NCBI RefSeq assembly: GCF_001465835.2
Contig: NZ_CP013661.2
Location: forward strand, 2,286,501-2,350,500
Source of the DNA: Planococcus kocurii
GTDB lineage: Bacteria > Bacillota > Bacilli > Bacillales_A > Planococcaceae
Direction: 5' to 3'
DNA length: 64,000 nt
The notes under the pieces are model-generated. The model searched no databases, was not told the origin of the DNA, and worked only from the letters and a program-made list of their open reading frames with translations. The position numbers were made by a program, and so were the translations under genes. Shown piece by piece: positions 42,697-52,136 of the stretch; positions within the stretch are counted from its first letter, which is position 1; every line of letters starts with the position of its first letter.

Positions 42697-43901
42697 TTAG
42701 TTTTGCTTTTTCAGTTTTAATGCTTCTGTATGCGCAGCTTGTACTTCCTCTAGTAGAGTTGTCTTTGTCAGCAATAGATACCCAGTAGTAGCTAATGCTT
42801 TAGCGCCTTTGATCAACGCATTATTGCCTTGCTCTGATTTAGCAGCTTCACGAAACTCAGCAGTATGGGCAATTAGGCTTTCAGGACCAATTTTAATATA
42901 GCCATGTGCAGTAGGGACTACGTAACTAATGTTGCCAGCATCGGTAGAACCAAGGCCAGAAATCCGGGAATCTGCCACCGCCTCACCTAGTGCTTCAAGC
43001 TCGCTACGAACAATCACATCCAAAGCGGGTGTAATGACCAAGTCACGCACTTCATTTTGGAAACGTTCGATTTTTACTGTAGCACCAGTTGCCAATGCCG
43101 CGCCTTCAGCAATCGCTCGAATTTTACGAGCAGTGTCAGCTGTTTTCTTCCAAGAATCACCCCGAATATAAAAGCGTGCCGCCGCATATTCAGGAATGAT
43201 GTTCGGTGCATCACCTCCATGAGTGATAATCCCGTGGATACGCGCATCTGAAGGTAATTGCTGACGCAAAGCATTGATGCTATTAAATAGCTGCAAGACC
43301 GCATCAAGTGCATTAATGCCTTGTTCAGGAGAGCCTGCTGCATGCGCGGGCTTACCGTAAAAGTGGAATTCCAATGGATCAACAGCAAGGGAAGGACCAG
43401 TGACAGCTGAATTTCCAGAAGGATGTAGCATCAAAGCCGCATCAATACCTTCGAGCAGGCCGTGTTTAACGAAACTGCCCTTGGCGCTACCATTTGGACC
43501 GCCTTCTTCTGCAGGTGTTCCAAGAACGACAACTCGGCCACCAATAAGGTCTAAGGTTTCTGATAATGCAATGGCGGCAGCGACGCTAGTGGTTCCAATA
43601 ATGTTGTGGCCACAGGCATGACCGATTCCAGGCAGTGCATCATATTCAGCAAGGTAAGCGATTGTTGGCCCAGAAAGTGAGCTTTCTTTACTGGCAAAAA
43701 AAGCAGTGTCGTGACCGGCGACGCCTTTGTCAACGGTAATCCTGCGTCTTCAAGCAAATCAATTAATAAAGAACTCGCATAAAATTCTTCATTACCAAGT
43801 TCAGGTTTGGCGTGAATTGCCTGGCTTGTTTCAATATATATCGTACGTTGCGAGTCGATGGATTGAGAGATGATCTGTCTTGCTTCCTTGATAAGGGTCA
43901 T
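42697..43901 (-). pseudogene. M20 family metallopeptidase/amidohydrolase with a frameshift
   Basis: M20D-type amidohydrolase (AbgB/HipO-like). The N-terminal 60 residues run in one frame from ATG 43901 (TAGGAGGAATTCC upstream). The remainder, VAGHDTAFFASKE, AYLAEYDALPGIGHACGHN, GTPAEEGGPNG and MLHPSGNS, runs in another frame down to 42697. Adding one T in GGATTACC on the minus strand (about 43735-43742) joins them into 401 residues. It is last in the S-box-controlled metNIQ operon, which suggests a sulfur-containing N-acyl amino acid or peptide substrate. It is either a real frameshift or a sequencing error. Confidence 0.82.
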
Positions 43902-43928
43902 TGGAATTCCTCCTATATAGATAACTTC

Positions 43929-44762
43929 TTATTGGTAATCGACAAGCTCATCTACTGTAACAACAGTTGGAATTTGAGCACCTTTCGTATGCTCAATAAT
44001 AAATTCAGCGGTATCTTCCTGTTGATAAATCTCGACGATTTTCTGGTAAGCTTCATTATCAGCGTCTTCAGCGTTTGCAGCAATCAAGTTAATATACGGT
44101 TTAGCCGTATCACTTTCGCGAGCGATTGGATCTTTAGTTGGGTTTAATCCCGCATCAACGGCAACACCATTGTTGATGATTGAAGCAGCCACATCAGGCA
44201 TTGCACGTGGTGTATGACCAGACACCATAGGGACAATTTCAATGTTTTTTGGGTTTTCGATAATGTCTTCTGCCGTTCCAGTAAGTCCAGCATCGTCAGA
44301 AAGTGTGATCAATCCTGCTTCGTCGAGAAGTAATAGTGCGCGGCCCATGTTGGTCGCTTCATTGGGAGTTGCGATTTGTGAACCTTCAGGAATATCATCG
44401 ATAGATTCGTATTTATCAGAATACAAGCCCATCGGTGCAATGACGGTCGAACCAATCGGTACGATATCAATATTATGCTCAGCAACAAATTCATCAAAAT
44501 AAGAAATCGTCTGGAACGCATTCAAATCCAGTTCCCCTTCAGCTAGCGCTAGGTTCGGAGCTACATAATCAGAAAAAGTTTGGATTTCCAACTCAATTCC
44601 TTCCTTCTCCGCTTTGTCCGCAATATAATCCCAAATCGTCGTATCCGAACCGCTAATACCAAGTGTTACGGTCGTTTTGCCTTGTGCATTGCTATCGTCT
44701 CCGCAAGCAGCCAAAATGAATACCAGTAGTAAAAGTAATGTTGCTGTTAAAATTTTTTTCAT
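43929..44762 (-). CDS. metQ: Methionine ABC transporter substrate-binding lipoprotein
   Basis: 277-aa MetQ/NlpA family lipoprotein with a lipobox LAAC and Cys20. Signatures are TVTLGISGSDTTIWDYI near the mature N-terminus, LNAFQTISYFDEF and IGLYSDKYES-like binding-site segments. It binds L- or D-methionine outside the membrane. ATG 44762 follows TGGAGGAAT; a GTG-type extension by five codons would include that ribosome site. Third gene of metNIQ. Confidence 0.93.
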   Translation of the reverse strand: MKKILTATLLLLLVFILAACGDDSNAQGKTTVTLGISGSDTTIWDYIADKAEKEGIELEIQTFSDYVAPNLALAEGELDLNAFQTISYFDEFVAEHNIDIVPIGSTVIAPMGLYSDKYESIDDIPEGSQIATPNEATNMGRALLLLDEAGLITLSDDAGLTGTAEDIIENPKNIEIVPMVSGHTPRAMPDVAASIINNGVAVDAGLNPTKDPIARESDTAKPYINLIAANAEDADNEAYQKIVEIYQQEDTAEFIIEHTKGAQIPTVVTVDELVDYQ

Positions 44763-44794
44763 GAGTAATTCCTCCATTTTTAAGGTGTATTTTA

Positions 44795-45445
44795 CTAATT
44801 ACGTCTGACTTGCCTCGATAATACATTTCCAAAAGATTGAACGCCTTGTACCAGTATGACCAAAATAGCTACTGTGATGAACATTACGACCGTGTCGAAT
44901 CGTTGATATCCGTATGTAATGGCTAAGTCCCCAAGACCACCGCCGCCAATAGCGCCAGCCATTGCAGAAGCACCAATAAGTCCAACTACAGCGATTGTCA
45001 AAGCAAGAACAAGTGAACTTAACGCTTCGGGAATCAAGAAGCGAAAAATAATTTGCAACGGAGAGGCACCCATTGCTTGTGCGGCCTCGATCACACCTTT
45101 ATCGACTTCAAGCAAAGAGTTTTCAATTAACCGAGCAATGTATGGCCCCGCATAGAAAACTAGTGGAACGATGGCTGCAGCTGTACCAATCGATGTACCG
45201 ACAATGAGCCGAGTTAATGGAATAATGGCAACCATTAAAATAATAAAAGGAATAGAGCGAAAAATATTGATGACGACATTCAATACTTTAGACACGATTT
45301 CATTTTCCAACAAATGTCCATGACGTGTAACGACTAACAAGATACCGAGAGGAAAGCCAATCAATAACGAAAATCCAAACGCAACACCTGTCATATAGAC
45401 GGTTTCCCATAAAGCTTCCAAAATTTGTTCGTAATCAACGGACAT
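44795..45445 (-). CDS. metI: Methionine ABC transporter permease
   Basis: 216-aa MetI permease with five membrane segments and the EAA loop (SLLEVDKGVIEAAQAMGASPLQII). ATG 45445 has GGAGGTC at 9 nt; TTG 45451 is closer but too near. The start overlaps the metN stop by 11 nt, so translation is coupled. Confidence 0.93.
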   Translation of the reverse strand: MSVDYEQILEALWETVYMTGVAFGFSLLIGFPLGILLVVTRHGHLLENEIVSKVLNVVINIFRSIPFIILMVAIIPLTRLIVGTSIGTAAAIVPLVFYAGPYIARLIENSLLEVDKGVIEAAQAMGASPLQIIFRFLIPEALSSLVLALTIAVVGLIGASAMAGAIGGGGLGDLAITYGYQRFDTVVMFITVAILVILVQGVQSFGNVLSRQVRRN

Positions 45446-46466
45446 AATCAATGACCTCCTCTATTTGAATAGTGCTGTCCCTAATAGAAGATAAGGCACG
45501 TTCCACTTCGCTTGACTCTCCAGAGAATTCGACAATTAAGTTGCCGTATGGAACACCTTGCAATTCGGTAATATTGCCGAATAGTACATTCAAATCAACG
45601 TTAAAGTCACGTGACACTCGGGACATGAAGGGTTGACCGACTGATGTGCCAGTAAACTGCAACCGGTATATGGCCTGATTATTTTGTTTATCTTGAATTT
45701 GTGCTAGCAGCGATTCAGGCAACTCGTCGTTCATAACAGAGCGAACAAATCGTTTGGTGGTAGCTTGCTGTGGATTAGAGAAAACGTTAAAGACGCTTCC
45801 TTGCTCAATAACTTTCCCTGCTTCAAGCACGGCCACTTTGTCACAGATTTCTCGAATGACGCCCATTTCGTGTGTGATGAGCAGGATGGTAATATTGTAT
45901 TCTTTATTGATTTTGCGAAGTAGGTCCAAAATCGATTTCGTCGTTTGTGGATCAAGTGCTGATGTTGCTTCGTCGCATAACAGAACGGAAGGATTCGTTG
46001 CAAGAGCACGAGCAATGCCGATGCGTTGCTTTTGTCCACCTGACAGCTGGTCTGGATATTTTTGCGCCTGATCTGCAAGTCCGACGAAATCGAGCAACTC
46101 TTTTACTTGTTTTTCGATATCATTTTTCGGTGTGTTAGCTAACAGGAGCGGCATAGCGACGTTATGATAAACCGTTTTTGAATGGAGTAAATTAAAATGT
46201 TGGAAAATCATACCGATATCTTTTCTGATAGTACGAATTTCTTTGCTAGATAGCGTCGAAATATCCTTTCCGTGAATTAATACACGTCCTTTAGAAGGAC
46301 GTTCGAGCAAGTTTACAGTGCGGATTAGCGAGCTTTTACCGGCTCCACTAAAGCCAATAACTCCGTAGATTTCGCCAGTTTGGACAGTTAAATCGATGCC
46401 GTTCAATGCATAGATTTCCTGTTTACCTGATTGGTAGGTTTTGGCGACGCCTTCGAATTGAATCAT
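45435..46466 (-). CDS. metN: Methionine ABC transporter ATP-binding protein
   Basis: 343-aa ATPase. Walker A is GFSGAGKSSLIR, the Q-loop is FQHFNLLHSKTV, the signature is LSGGQKQR, and Walker B is VLLCDEATSALD. The C-terminal NIL/ACT-like domain (about 265-343) is the site of methionine trans-inhibition in MetN. It is the first gene after the S-box. Confidence 0.95.
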   Translation of the reverse strand: MIQFEGVAKTYQSGKQEIYALNGIDLTVQTGEIYGVIGFSGAGKSSLIRTVNLLERPSKGRVLIHGKDISTLSSKEIRTIRKDIGMIFQHFNLLHSKTVYHNVAMPLLLANTPKNDIEKQVKELLDFVGLADQAQKYPDQLSGGQKQRIGIARALATNPSVLLCDEATSALDPQTTKSILDLLRKINKEYNITILLITHEMGVIREICDKVAVLEAGKVIEQGSVFNVFSNPQQATTKRFVRSVMNDELPESLLAQIQDKQNNQAIYRLQFTGTSVGQPFMSRVSRDFNVDLNVLFGNITELQGVPYGNLIVEFSGESSEVERALSSIRDSTIQIEEVIDYVR

Positions 46467-46534
46467 AGTAAGTAGACCTCCTCATGCTGTATTGTTATTC
46501 AAATCGTTAATGCTCACAATCCGTCGAGAAACTA

Positions 46535-46714
46535 GACAAAAAGAGCCCCCTTTTTTCTTAACCATAAGAAAAAAGAGGGCTCCTGTTGAAACCATCTAAT
46601 TCTCATCTTCCAAATGCATGGATGCATTTGCAGGAGTTGGCACAGTTTTTGCGGTTAAACAAATCTGCTGCCGAAACGTCATAGGGCCTGTCCCTCGGTT
46701 TCTCTGGATAAGAA
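46535..46714 (-). ncRNA. SAM-I (S-box) riboswitch of the metNIQ-M20 operon
   Basis: Read on the minus strand, the 5' end is CTTATCCAGAGA, with the conserved GAGGGA, GGCCCTATGA-GT and CGGCA core. P1 closes with GATGAGAA (46600-46607), pairing with TTCTTATC at 46707-46714. An intrinsic terminator follows (GAGCCCCCTTTTTTCTTA with its complement, then TTTTT, 46535-46583). SAM binding should terminate transcription. This and its promoter fill the gap between metN and plsY. Confidence 0.93.
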
Positions 46715-46745
46715 AGTGATGTATGCTATTCGATTCGTGATTCCT

Positions 46746-46774
46746 ACTTTATGGCGGAATAACAAAAAAGTCAA
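46746..46774 (-). promoter_or_regulatory. SigA promoter of the metNIQ S-box leader
   Basis: On the minus strand TTGACT, a 17-bp spacer and TAAAGT, about 32 bp before the aptamer. Confidence 0.6.
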
Positions 46775-46825
46775 GATGAATATTGAAATTTATTTTTTAA
46801 TCTTCAAAATTCATTGTATTCCTTT

Positions 46826-47470
46826 CTAAATGGACGGAGTAGGTTTCTTTCGAAAAACTGATGATACTGTAGGTTCACTGCCATTCTTTATTCGGATAAT
46901 ATTTTCTCGATGTTTCCATAAAGCCATCGTGAACAGGACTAGCGCTATTAGTAACGGCCATAGACCGACTGCAGGGATAAAGGCAATTACAAAATACACG
47001 GCGTACAAAACGAATACGCCAATGACAAGATAATTTGTTACCAGTGAAACAACGATCAATAACAATAATCCGAGCAACCCGAGCTTCCAGTCAAGCGCTA
47101 TCATTACACCTATTACAGATGCTGTACCTTTTCCGCCGTCAAAGTTCATATAGAACGGAAAATTATGACCAACTATTACGGCAGCTCCTGCAACGAACAA
47201 TAGGGTCCAGATTGTTGCAGTTGAAAAGCTACCTAAGTCCACTAACAAACGTAACCCCGCAACAACAGCAAAGCCTTTGGAAACGTCAATAAAGGCAACG
47301 AGCAAACCATATTTCCAACCCAGCACGATGGCTGCATTAGAAGCACCGGAATTTTTTACGCCCGAATTTTTGATGTTCACGCCTGATACGGCTTGTGCAA
47401 CAAGTGAACCATGACAACAACCGATAAAATAACCTGTAATCAGTAAGAGCAAAATCCAAATGACCATCAT
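46826..47470 (-). CDS. Glycerol-3-phosphate acyltransferase, PlsY family
   Basis: 214-aa membrane acyltransferase. It carries the PlsY motifs NSGASNAA (a G-x-x-N-like loop, about residues 41-48), GHNFPFYMNFDGGKGTAS (acyl-phosphate site) and a later N/E loop. About five hydrophobic segments are seen. PlsY adds an acyl chain from acyl-phosphate to glycerol-3-phosphate. As it stands alone and is divergent from metYX, it may be a second copy rather than the housekeeping PlsY. AGGAGGAATTA precedes ATGATG. Confidence 0.85.
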   Translation of the reverse strand: MMVIWILLLLITGYFIGCCHGSLVAQAVSGVNIKNSGVKNSGASNAAIVLGWKYGLLVAFIDVSKGFAVVAGLRLLVDLGSFSTATIWTLLFVAGAAVIVGHNFPFYMNFDGGKGTASVIGVMIALDWKLGLLGLLLLIVVSLVTNYLVIGVFVLYAVYFVIAFIPAVGLWPLLIALVLFTMALWKHRENIIRIKNGSEPTVSSVFRKKPTPSI

Positions 47471-47541
47471 TAATTCCTCCTCTACACTAAAAGATAACGT
47501 TTGAAAGAAGACAAGGTTTCAAAATTTTTTGACTAATAAGC

Positions 47542-47570
47542 TTGACAAACGCCAATAAAGTTTTTATACT
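47542..47570 (+). promoter_or_regulatory. SigA promoter of the metYX leader
   Basis: TTGACA, a 17-bp spacer and TATACT, 30 bp before the S-box aptamer. Confidence 0.82.
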
Positions 47571-47600
47571 TCACAACAAGATCAAAAATCAAATCAAATA

Positions 47601-47766
47601 CTCTTATCAAGAGTGGCGGAGGGATAGGCCCTGTGATGCCCGGCAACCGACAGACATTTTGTTTGTAAAGGTGCTAATTCCTACAGAATCGATTTACAGG
47701 TTCTGAGAGATAAGAGGAGGAAACTCCGTAATTTACGGCCCTCTTCTTAGCGAAGGGGGCTTTTTT
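47601..47766 (+). ncRNA. SAM-I (S-box) riboswitch of metYX
   Basis: The aptamer runs from CTCTTATCAAGAGTGGCGGA to GAGAGATAAGAG (47705-47716). Core elements GAGGGATAGGCCCTGTGATGCCCGGCAACC (given in part: GAGGGA, GGCCC, TGATGCCCGGCAACC) and the P1 arms CTCTTATC/GATAAGAG are intact. The terminator GCCCTCTTC-TTAG-CGAAGGGGGC plus TTTTTT is at 47738-47766. SAM excess should end transcription before metY. Confidence 0.95.
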
Positions 47767-47814
47767 CGTCCCCTTTAGCATGTGTTACTACTAAAAAAAC
47801 AGGGGGAATAGAAA

Positions 47815-49107
47815 ATGACAAACTTTAAACCAGAAACATTATTATTACACGGAGGACAACAACCAGATCCAACGACAGGCTCTAGAGGTGTTCCTGTTTA
47901 TAAAACCACTTCGTATGTTTTTAAAAATACACAGCATGCACAAGACCTCTTTGGACTGAAAGATACAGGCAATATTTACTCACGCATTATGAATCCGACG
48001 GTCGATGTCTTTGAACAACGAGTAGCGTTACTAGAAGGTGGCACTGCAGCAGTTGCTCTTTCTTCAGGAATGGCCGCTATTGCTTTTTCCATTTTGAACA
48101 TTGCAGAAGCGGGTGATGAAATCGTAGCAGATAGCAGTCTTTACGGTGGCACCTACAATTTGTTTGCTAACACGCTACCACGCTATGGCATCACAACAAA
48201 ATTCGTCGATGCGACCGATCCAGAAAATTTTAAAGCAGCAATTACAGATAAAACAAAAGCGATATTTGGTGAAATTATTGGCAATCCAAGCTTGAATGTT
48301 TTTGATGTCGAAAAAGTAGCAGAAATTGCCCATGCTAACGGATTGCCGTTATTGATTGATAATACATTTGCCTCTCCTTACGGCAGCAACCCGATTGAGT
48401 TTGGTGCAGACGTCGTCATTCATTCTGCGACAAAGTGGATTGGCGGACACGGAACGACAATTGGTGGCGTTGCGGTGGATGCTGGGAAATTCAATTGGGA
48501 CAATCCACGTTTCCCAAATTATACACAGCCTGACGAAACCTATCATGGACTGCGGTACGGCATTGATGTACCAGGTGCAGCTTTTGCGACAAAACTTCGC
48601 GTTCAATTATTACGTGATTTTGGCCCTTCACTAAGCCCGGATAGTGCTCATGCTTTACTGCAAGGATTAGAAACTTTACATTTACGGATTCCAAAACACA
48701 ATAGCAACGCTCAAATTATTGCAGATTACTTAAAACAGCATCCACAAATCGAGTGGGTAAACTTCCTTGGATTTGAAGAACATCCTTCTCATCAATTGGC
48801 GAAGAAATACTTGAAAAATGAAGGTTATGGATCGATTGTCAATTTTGGTATCAAAGGTGGAAGAGAAGCAGGACGTAACGTAATTGATCACATAAATCTC
48901 TGGTCTCATGTAGCCAATGTAGGAGACGCCAAGTCGCTAATTATTCACCCGGCTTCCACGACACATCAGCAATTGAACGATGAAGAGTTAACTGCATCTG
49001 GCGTAACGGAAGAGTTGATTCGTTTGTCTGTTGGATTGGAGAATGCAGAAGATTTAATCGCTGATTTGGAACAGGCCATACAGGCAGCAGTTTTGGAAAA
49101 GGTATAA
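47815..49107 (+). CDS. metY: O-acetylhomoserine aminocarboxypropyltransferase (sulfhydrylase)
   Basis: 430-aa PLP-dependent Cys/Met metabolism enzyme that makes homocysteine from O-acetylhomoserine and sulfide. The PLP lysine is Lys207 in HSATKWIGGHG. PSLNVFD and NGLPLLIDNTFASPY are conserved. The long form (about 430 aa) and pairing with metX favour direct sulfhydrylation over cystathionine synthesis. AGGGGGAATAG precedes the ATG. Confidence 0.93.
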   Translation: MTNFKPETLLLHGGQQPDPTTGSRGVPVYKTTSYVFKNTQHAQDLFGLKDTGNIYSRIMNPTVDVFEQRVALLEGGTAAVALSSGMAAIAFSILNIAEAGDEIVADSSLYGGTYNLFANTLPRYGITTKFVDATDPENFKAAITDKTKAIFGEIIGNPSLNVFDVEKVAEIAHANGLPLLIDNTFASPYGSNPIEFGADVVIHSATKWIGGHGTTIGGVAVDAGKFNWDNPRFPNYTQPDETYHGLRYGIDVPGAAFATKLRVQLLRDFGPSLSPDSAHALLQGLETLHLRIPKHNSNAQIIADYLKQHPQIEWVNFLGFEEHPSHQLAKKYLKNEGYGSIVNFGIKGGREAGRNVIDHINLWSHVANVGDAKSLIIHPASTTHQQLNDEELTASGVTEELIRLSVGLENAEDLIADLEQAIQAAVLEKV

Positions 49108-49119
49108 GGAGGGATCGTC

Positions 49120-50133
49120 ATGAAAACAGTATCCATTGGCTCATTAATCCTGGACTCTACTAAGACGATAGATGATGTGGAACTTGCATACGAACGTCTC
49201 GGAGATGAAACAGCTCCTGCGATCCTGATTTGCCATGCATTGACAGGTAACCAATACGCATTCGGTACTGAAAAAAATCCAGGGTGGTGGGCAGGATTAA
49301 TCGGACCAGGAAAACCCGTGGATACAACTGTTTTTCAAGTGATTACCTTTAACGTACTCGGAGGCTGTCACGGATCGACGGGTCCTTTATCGAAAAATCC
49401 GAAAACAGGAATTCCTTACCGAGCTGACTTTCCAACATTGACGATACGTGATATGGTTCGAGCGGAATATCGTGCATTAAAAGAATTGGGAATTGACCAC
49501 CTTGCAGGAGTCATTGGCGGTTCCCTTGGTGGAATGAAAACCTTAGAATGGGGAAACCTCTATCCAGATTTTACGGATGCGATTTTTCCGCTAGCTGTCA
49601 CTCCCTATTACAGTGACTATGGAGTGGCGTTTAATCACATTGGCATATTGGCGATTGAAAGTGATGGGGATTTTAATAATGGAGACTATGCAGATGCGTC
49701 TCTTTTGAAGGGGTTTCATGTTGCTAGAATGGCAGGAATGGTTACTTATCGAAGCGGTCATATGTTCAATCGGCGCTTTGGTCGTAGTGGCGATGGCGAA
49801 GAATTTGATGTGCAGTCATATTTGAATTATCAAGGCAAGAAATTAGCCGGTCGTTTTGATGCCAATAGCTATGTATTACTGCTGAGAGCTATGAATACAC
49901 ATGATATCCAAGATGCTGTACTAGATGTTCCCGTCTATTCCTTATCTTTTACGCGCGATTTGTTGTATCCAAGTGAGCTAATGGCTCCGTGGCTTGAAAA
50001 ACAAAAGACGGCAAGTTGGAAAATCGTTGAAACAGAATTTGGCCATGATGGATTTCTTGTTGAATTTGATAAATGGAGCGGATTTATCGAGAATAAGCTA
50101 AAAAGCCTAGTAGTGCCTGAGCTCACCAGATAA
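49120..50133 (+). CDS. metX: Homoserine O-acetyltransferase
   Basis: 337-aa alpha/beta-hydrolase-fold acyltransferase that activates homoserine with acetyl-CoA. Nucleophile Ser135 is in GGSLGGM; Asp lies in SFTRDLLYP and His in EFGHDGFLV. NQYAF and FNVLGGCHGSTGP form the substrate pocket. It starts 12 nt after metY with AAGGAGGG, so metYX is one S-box operon. Confidence 0.93.
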   Translation: MKTVSIGSLILDSTKTIDDVELAYERLGDETAPAILICHALTGNQYAFGTEKNPGWWAGLIGPGKPVDTTVFQVITFNVLGGCHGSTGPLSKNPKTGIPYRADFPTLTIRDMVRAEYRALKELGIDHLAGVIGGSLGGMKTLEWGNLYPDFTDAIFPLAVTPYYSDYGVAFNHIGILAIESDGDFNNGDYADASLLKGFHVARMAGMVTYRSGHMFNRRFGRSGDGEEFDVQSYLNYQGKKLAGRFDANSYVLLLRAMNTHDIQDAVLDVPVYSLSFTRDLLYPSELMAPWLEKQKTASWKIVETEFGHDGFLVEFDKWSGFIENKLKSLVVPELTR

Positions 50134-50195
50134 TTAGTGAATTTCTGCTCGCACTGTTTCGCAAGCAAGACGTTGAAAATTATCTTCGATAACAA

Positions 50196-50235
50196 AAAGG
50201 CACCTAAAGGATACGCGTCCATTAGGTGCTTTTCT
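50196..50235. terminator. Bidirectional terminator between metX and the HTH gene
   Basis: AAAAGGCACCTAAAGGA / TCCATTAGGTGCTTTT stem with a short central loop. Confidence 0.8.
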
Positions 50236-50248
50236 ATGTGTACTAAAG

Positions 50249-50479
50249 TTAGTCTTCGTCTTTAATATCCACATCTTCTGGTATGGGCATAGTGCGCCAT
50301 TCTTCTAGCGCTAGCTTGGCCTGTTCCAATTGTTGAAAATGCGCTTCAAATTGAGAGGTATTGATGATGTATTGTTCCCCGTCATGAACTGCGCGGATAC
50401 GACCTTCTAATACGTAACGATTTACTTGTTCTTCGGGCATGGATAAAAAAGTGGCAGTTTCCTGGACTGTCATGTACAT
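50249..50479 (-). CDS. Small excisionase-like HTH protein, 76 aa
   Basis: 76-aa MerR/excisionase-type DNA-binding domain: TVQETATFLSMPEEQVNRYVLEGRIRAV followed by a short beta hairpin (GEQYIINTSQFEAH), then an acidic helix. Such chromosomal proteins often have nothing to do with phage excision. No integrase or att site is nearby. GGAGGAGATCCC precedes the ATG. Confidence 0.72.
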   Translation of the reverse strand: MYMTVQETATFLSMPEEQVNRYVLEGRIRAVHDGEQYIINTSQFEAHFQQLEQAKLALEEWRTMPIPEDVDIKDED

Positions 50480-50685
50480 GGGATCTCCTCCTCTTTTCTT
50501 TTATTATAATAGAAGAAGACGGCTACCTCAAACCATTGGTGTCATCGTGTGTTCGTTAAAAAAGAATGTTAGTAGACGATGTTAATCATCAATTACCTTG
50601 TTTTCTTTAGAACTTTAACATCTAGACTTCGAACTGTTCGTTAATAAGAGTTTTTTTATGCGACTAAGGTTTTAATATATTAAGC

Positions 50686-50711
50686 GTTTAGCGATAGGAA
50701 AGTACGGGGAT
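50686..50711 (+). promoter_or_regulatory. Weak SigB-like promoter before the mechanosensitive channel gene
   Basis: GTTTAG, a 14-bp spacer and GGGGAT. The -10 box deviates from GGGTAT. Confidence 0.35.
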
Positions 50712-50751
50712 AGTACTAGTGAATACTATACAAAAAAAGGAGGACGACTGT

Positions 50752-52014
50752 ATGAATGATATTGGTAATTCTTTTAGAGGCGTCGGATATACAATTATTG
50801 ACTACATTCCAAATGTTTTAGGCGCGTTACTATTACTGCTTATCGCCTGGATTGTCGCAACAATTGTACGAGCCATTTTCACCAAAGGGTTAAAAAAAGC
50901 AGGTGCAGACCGGGCCATGGTCAAAGGACATATGGCGAAAACAAAAGAAAGTGCAGACAGCATGTTGGATTCCATAGGGAAAATTCTTTATTACCTCATT
51001 TTCATTTTGTTTATTCCGAGCGTTTTGCAAGCTTTGGATATGAACAACGTAGCACAGCCAATTTCAAATATGATGAACAAGTTATTGGCATTCCTGCCTA
51101 ATCTGTTCATGGCCATCATCATTTTAGTCATTGGTTATTTTGTTGCCAAATTTGTGAAGAACCTTGTGTTCAGTCTTTTAACAGCGATAAATATTGATAA
51201 ATGGTTCAATAAATTTACTAACAAAACAAGTGGTGCTTCGACAAGTACGACAAGAATGGACGCTGGAGACAAAGCAACTCTAGCTAATGTATTGGCTAAT
51301 GTAGTGTTTGTTATCGTCTTGATTCCGATTTTGACCATTGCGTTAGAAACATTAAACATCCGTTCGATTTCTGAACCAATTGTCAATATGCTCAACCAAG
51401 TTCTAAACATGATCCCGAATATTTTCGTAGCGATCATCTTGATCTTGGTAGGTGTATTAATCGGTAAATTTGTAGGAGACTTGTTGATTAGCCTGTTGAA
51501 CGGAACAGGTATCAATCGCTTCTCAACGTATTTGAACACAGACAAAACCAAAACACCGAGCATTGATATTGCGAACATCATTGGCAAAGTAGTACAGGCG
51601 ATCATCATCATTTTCTTTACTGTAGAAGCTATGAATGTTTTACAGCTTGATGTATTAAACGGGATTGGTGAAGCCGTAATCGCATACTTACCACTTCTGA
51701 TTAGTTCGCTAATTATTCTGGGTCTTGGATTAATCGGGGGAAGTGTGCTTGGGAACTACGTGAAGCAGTCTTCAGGTAACCGTTTCCTTGGTACAATTGT
51801 CAAATATGCGATTATTATTATCGCTGTATTTATGACACTTGACCAGTTGAACTTTGCAACAAATATCGTTAACCTTGCCTTCCTGTTCATTATTGCGGGA
51901 CTTGCAGTAGCCTTTGCTATTTCCTTCGGTATGGGTGGACGTGAGTTTGCTAAACGTCAGCTTGAAAATCTTGAGAAGAAAATGGAAAAAGAGAACGACA
52001 AACCAAATCTATAA
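50752..52014 (+). CDS. Mechanosensitive ion channel family protein (TM-helix repeat type)
   Basis: 420-aa membrane protein with repeated hydrophobic units of the type YIPNVLGALLLLLIAWIVATIV, FLPNLFMAIIILVIGYFVAKFV, MIPNIFVAIILILVGVLIGKFV and YLPLLISSLIILGLGLIGGSVL, the conserved TM-helix repeat found in MscS-related proteins. The last part (AFAISFGMGGREFAKRQLENLEKKMEKE) is cytosolic and coiled. Gating is inferred from the family. ATG 50752 follows AAAGGAGGACGAC; the longer frame from GTG 50719 lies before that site. Confidence 0.82.
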   Translation: MNDIGNSFRGVGYTIIDYIPNVLGALLLLLIAWIVATIVRAIFTKGLKKAGADRAMVKGHMAKTKESADSMLDSIGKILYYLIFILFIPSVLQALDMNNVAQPISNMMNKLLAFLPNLFMAIIILVIGYFVAKFVKNLVFSLLTAINIDKWFNKFTNKTSGASTSTTRMDAGDKATLANVLANVVFVIVLIPILTIALETLNIRSISEPIVNMLNQVLNMIPNIFVAIILILVGVLIGKFVGDLLISLLNGTGINRFSTYLNTDKTKTPSIDIANIIGKVVQAIIIIFFTVEAMNVLQLDVLNGIGEAVIAYLPLLISSLIILGLGLIGGSVLGNYVKQSSGNRFLGTIVKYAIIIIAVFMTLDQLNFATNIVNLAFLFIIAGLAVAFAISFGMGGREFAKRQLENLEKKMEKENDKPNL

Positions 52015-52022
52015 GATTATTT

Positions 52023-52060
52023 AAAAACTCCCAAAGCTACTTGTAGCTTTGGGAGTTTTT
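52023..52060. terminator. Bidirectional terminator
   Basis: AAAAACTCCCAAAGCTAC / GTAGCTTTGGGAGTTTTT perfect stem between the channel gene and convergent liaR. Confidence 0.92.
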
Positions 52061-52136
52061 TATTGATTGGTGTGTATTTATGAGCATCCAATTATAAGAC
52101 GATTAAATGAGTTCCCCATTCCCATTTTTGAGGGGT

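Noticed and set aside
50249-50479. Excisionase of an integrated element
   Set aside because: No integrase, att-like repeats or phage genes are close; such HTH proteins are common in core genomes.
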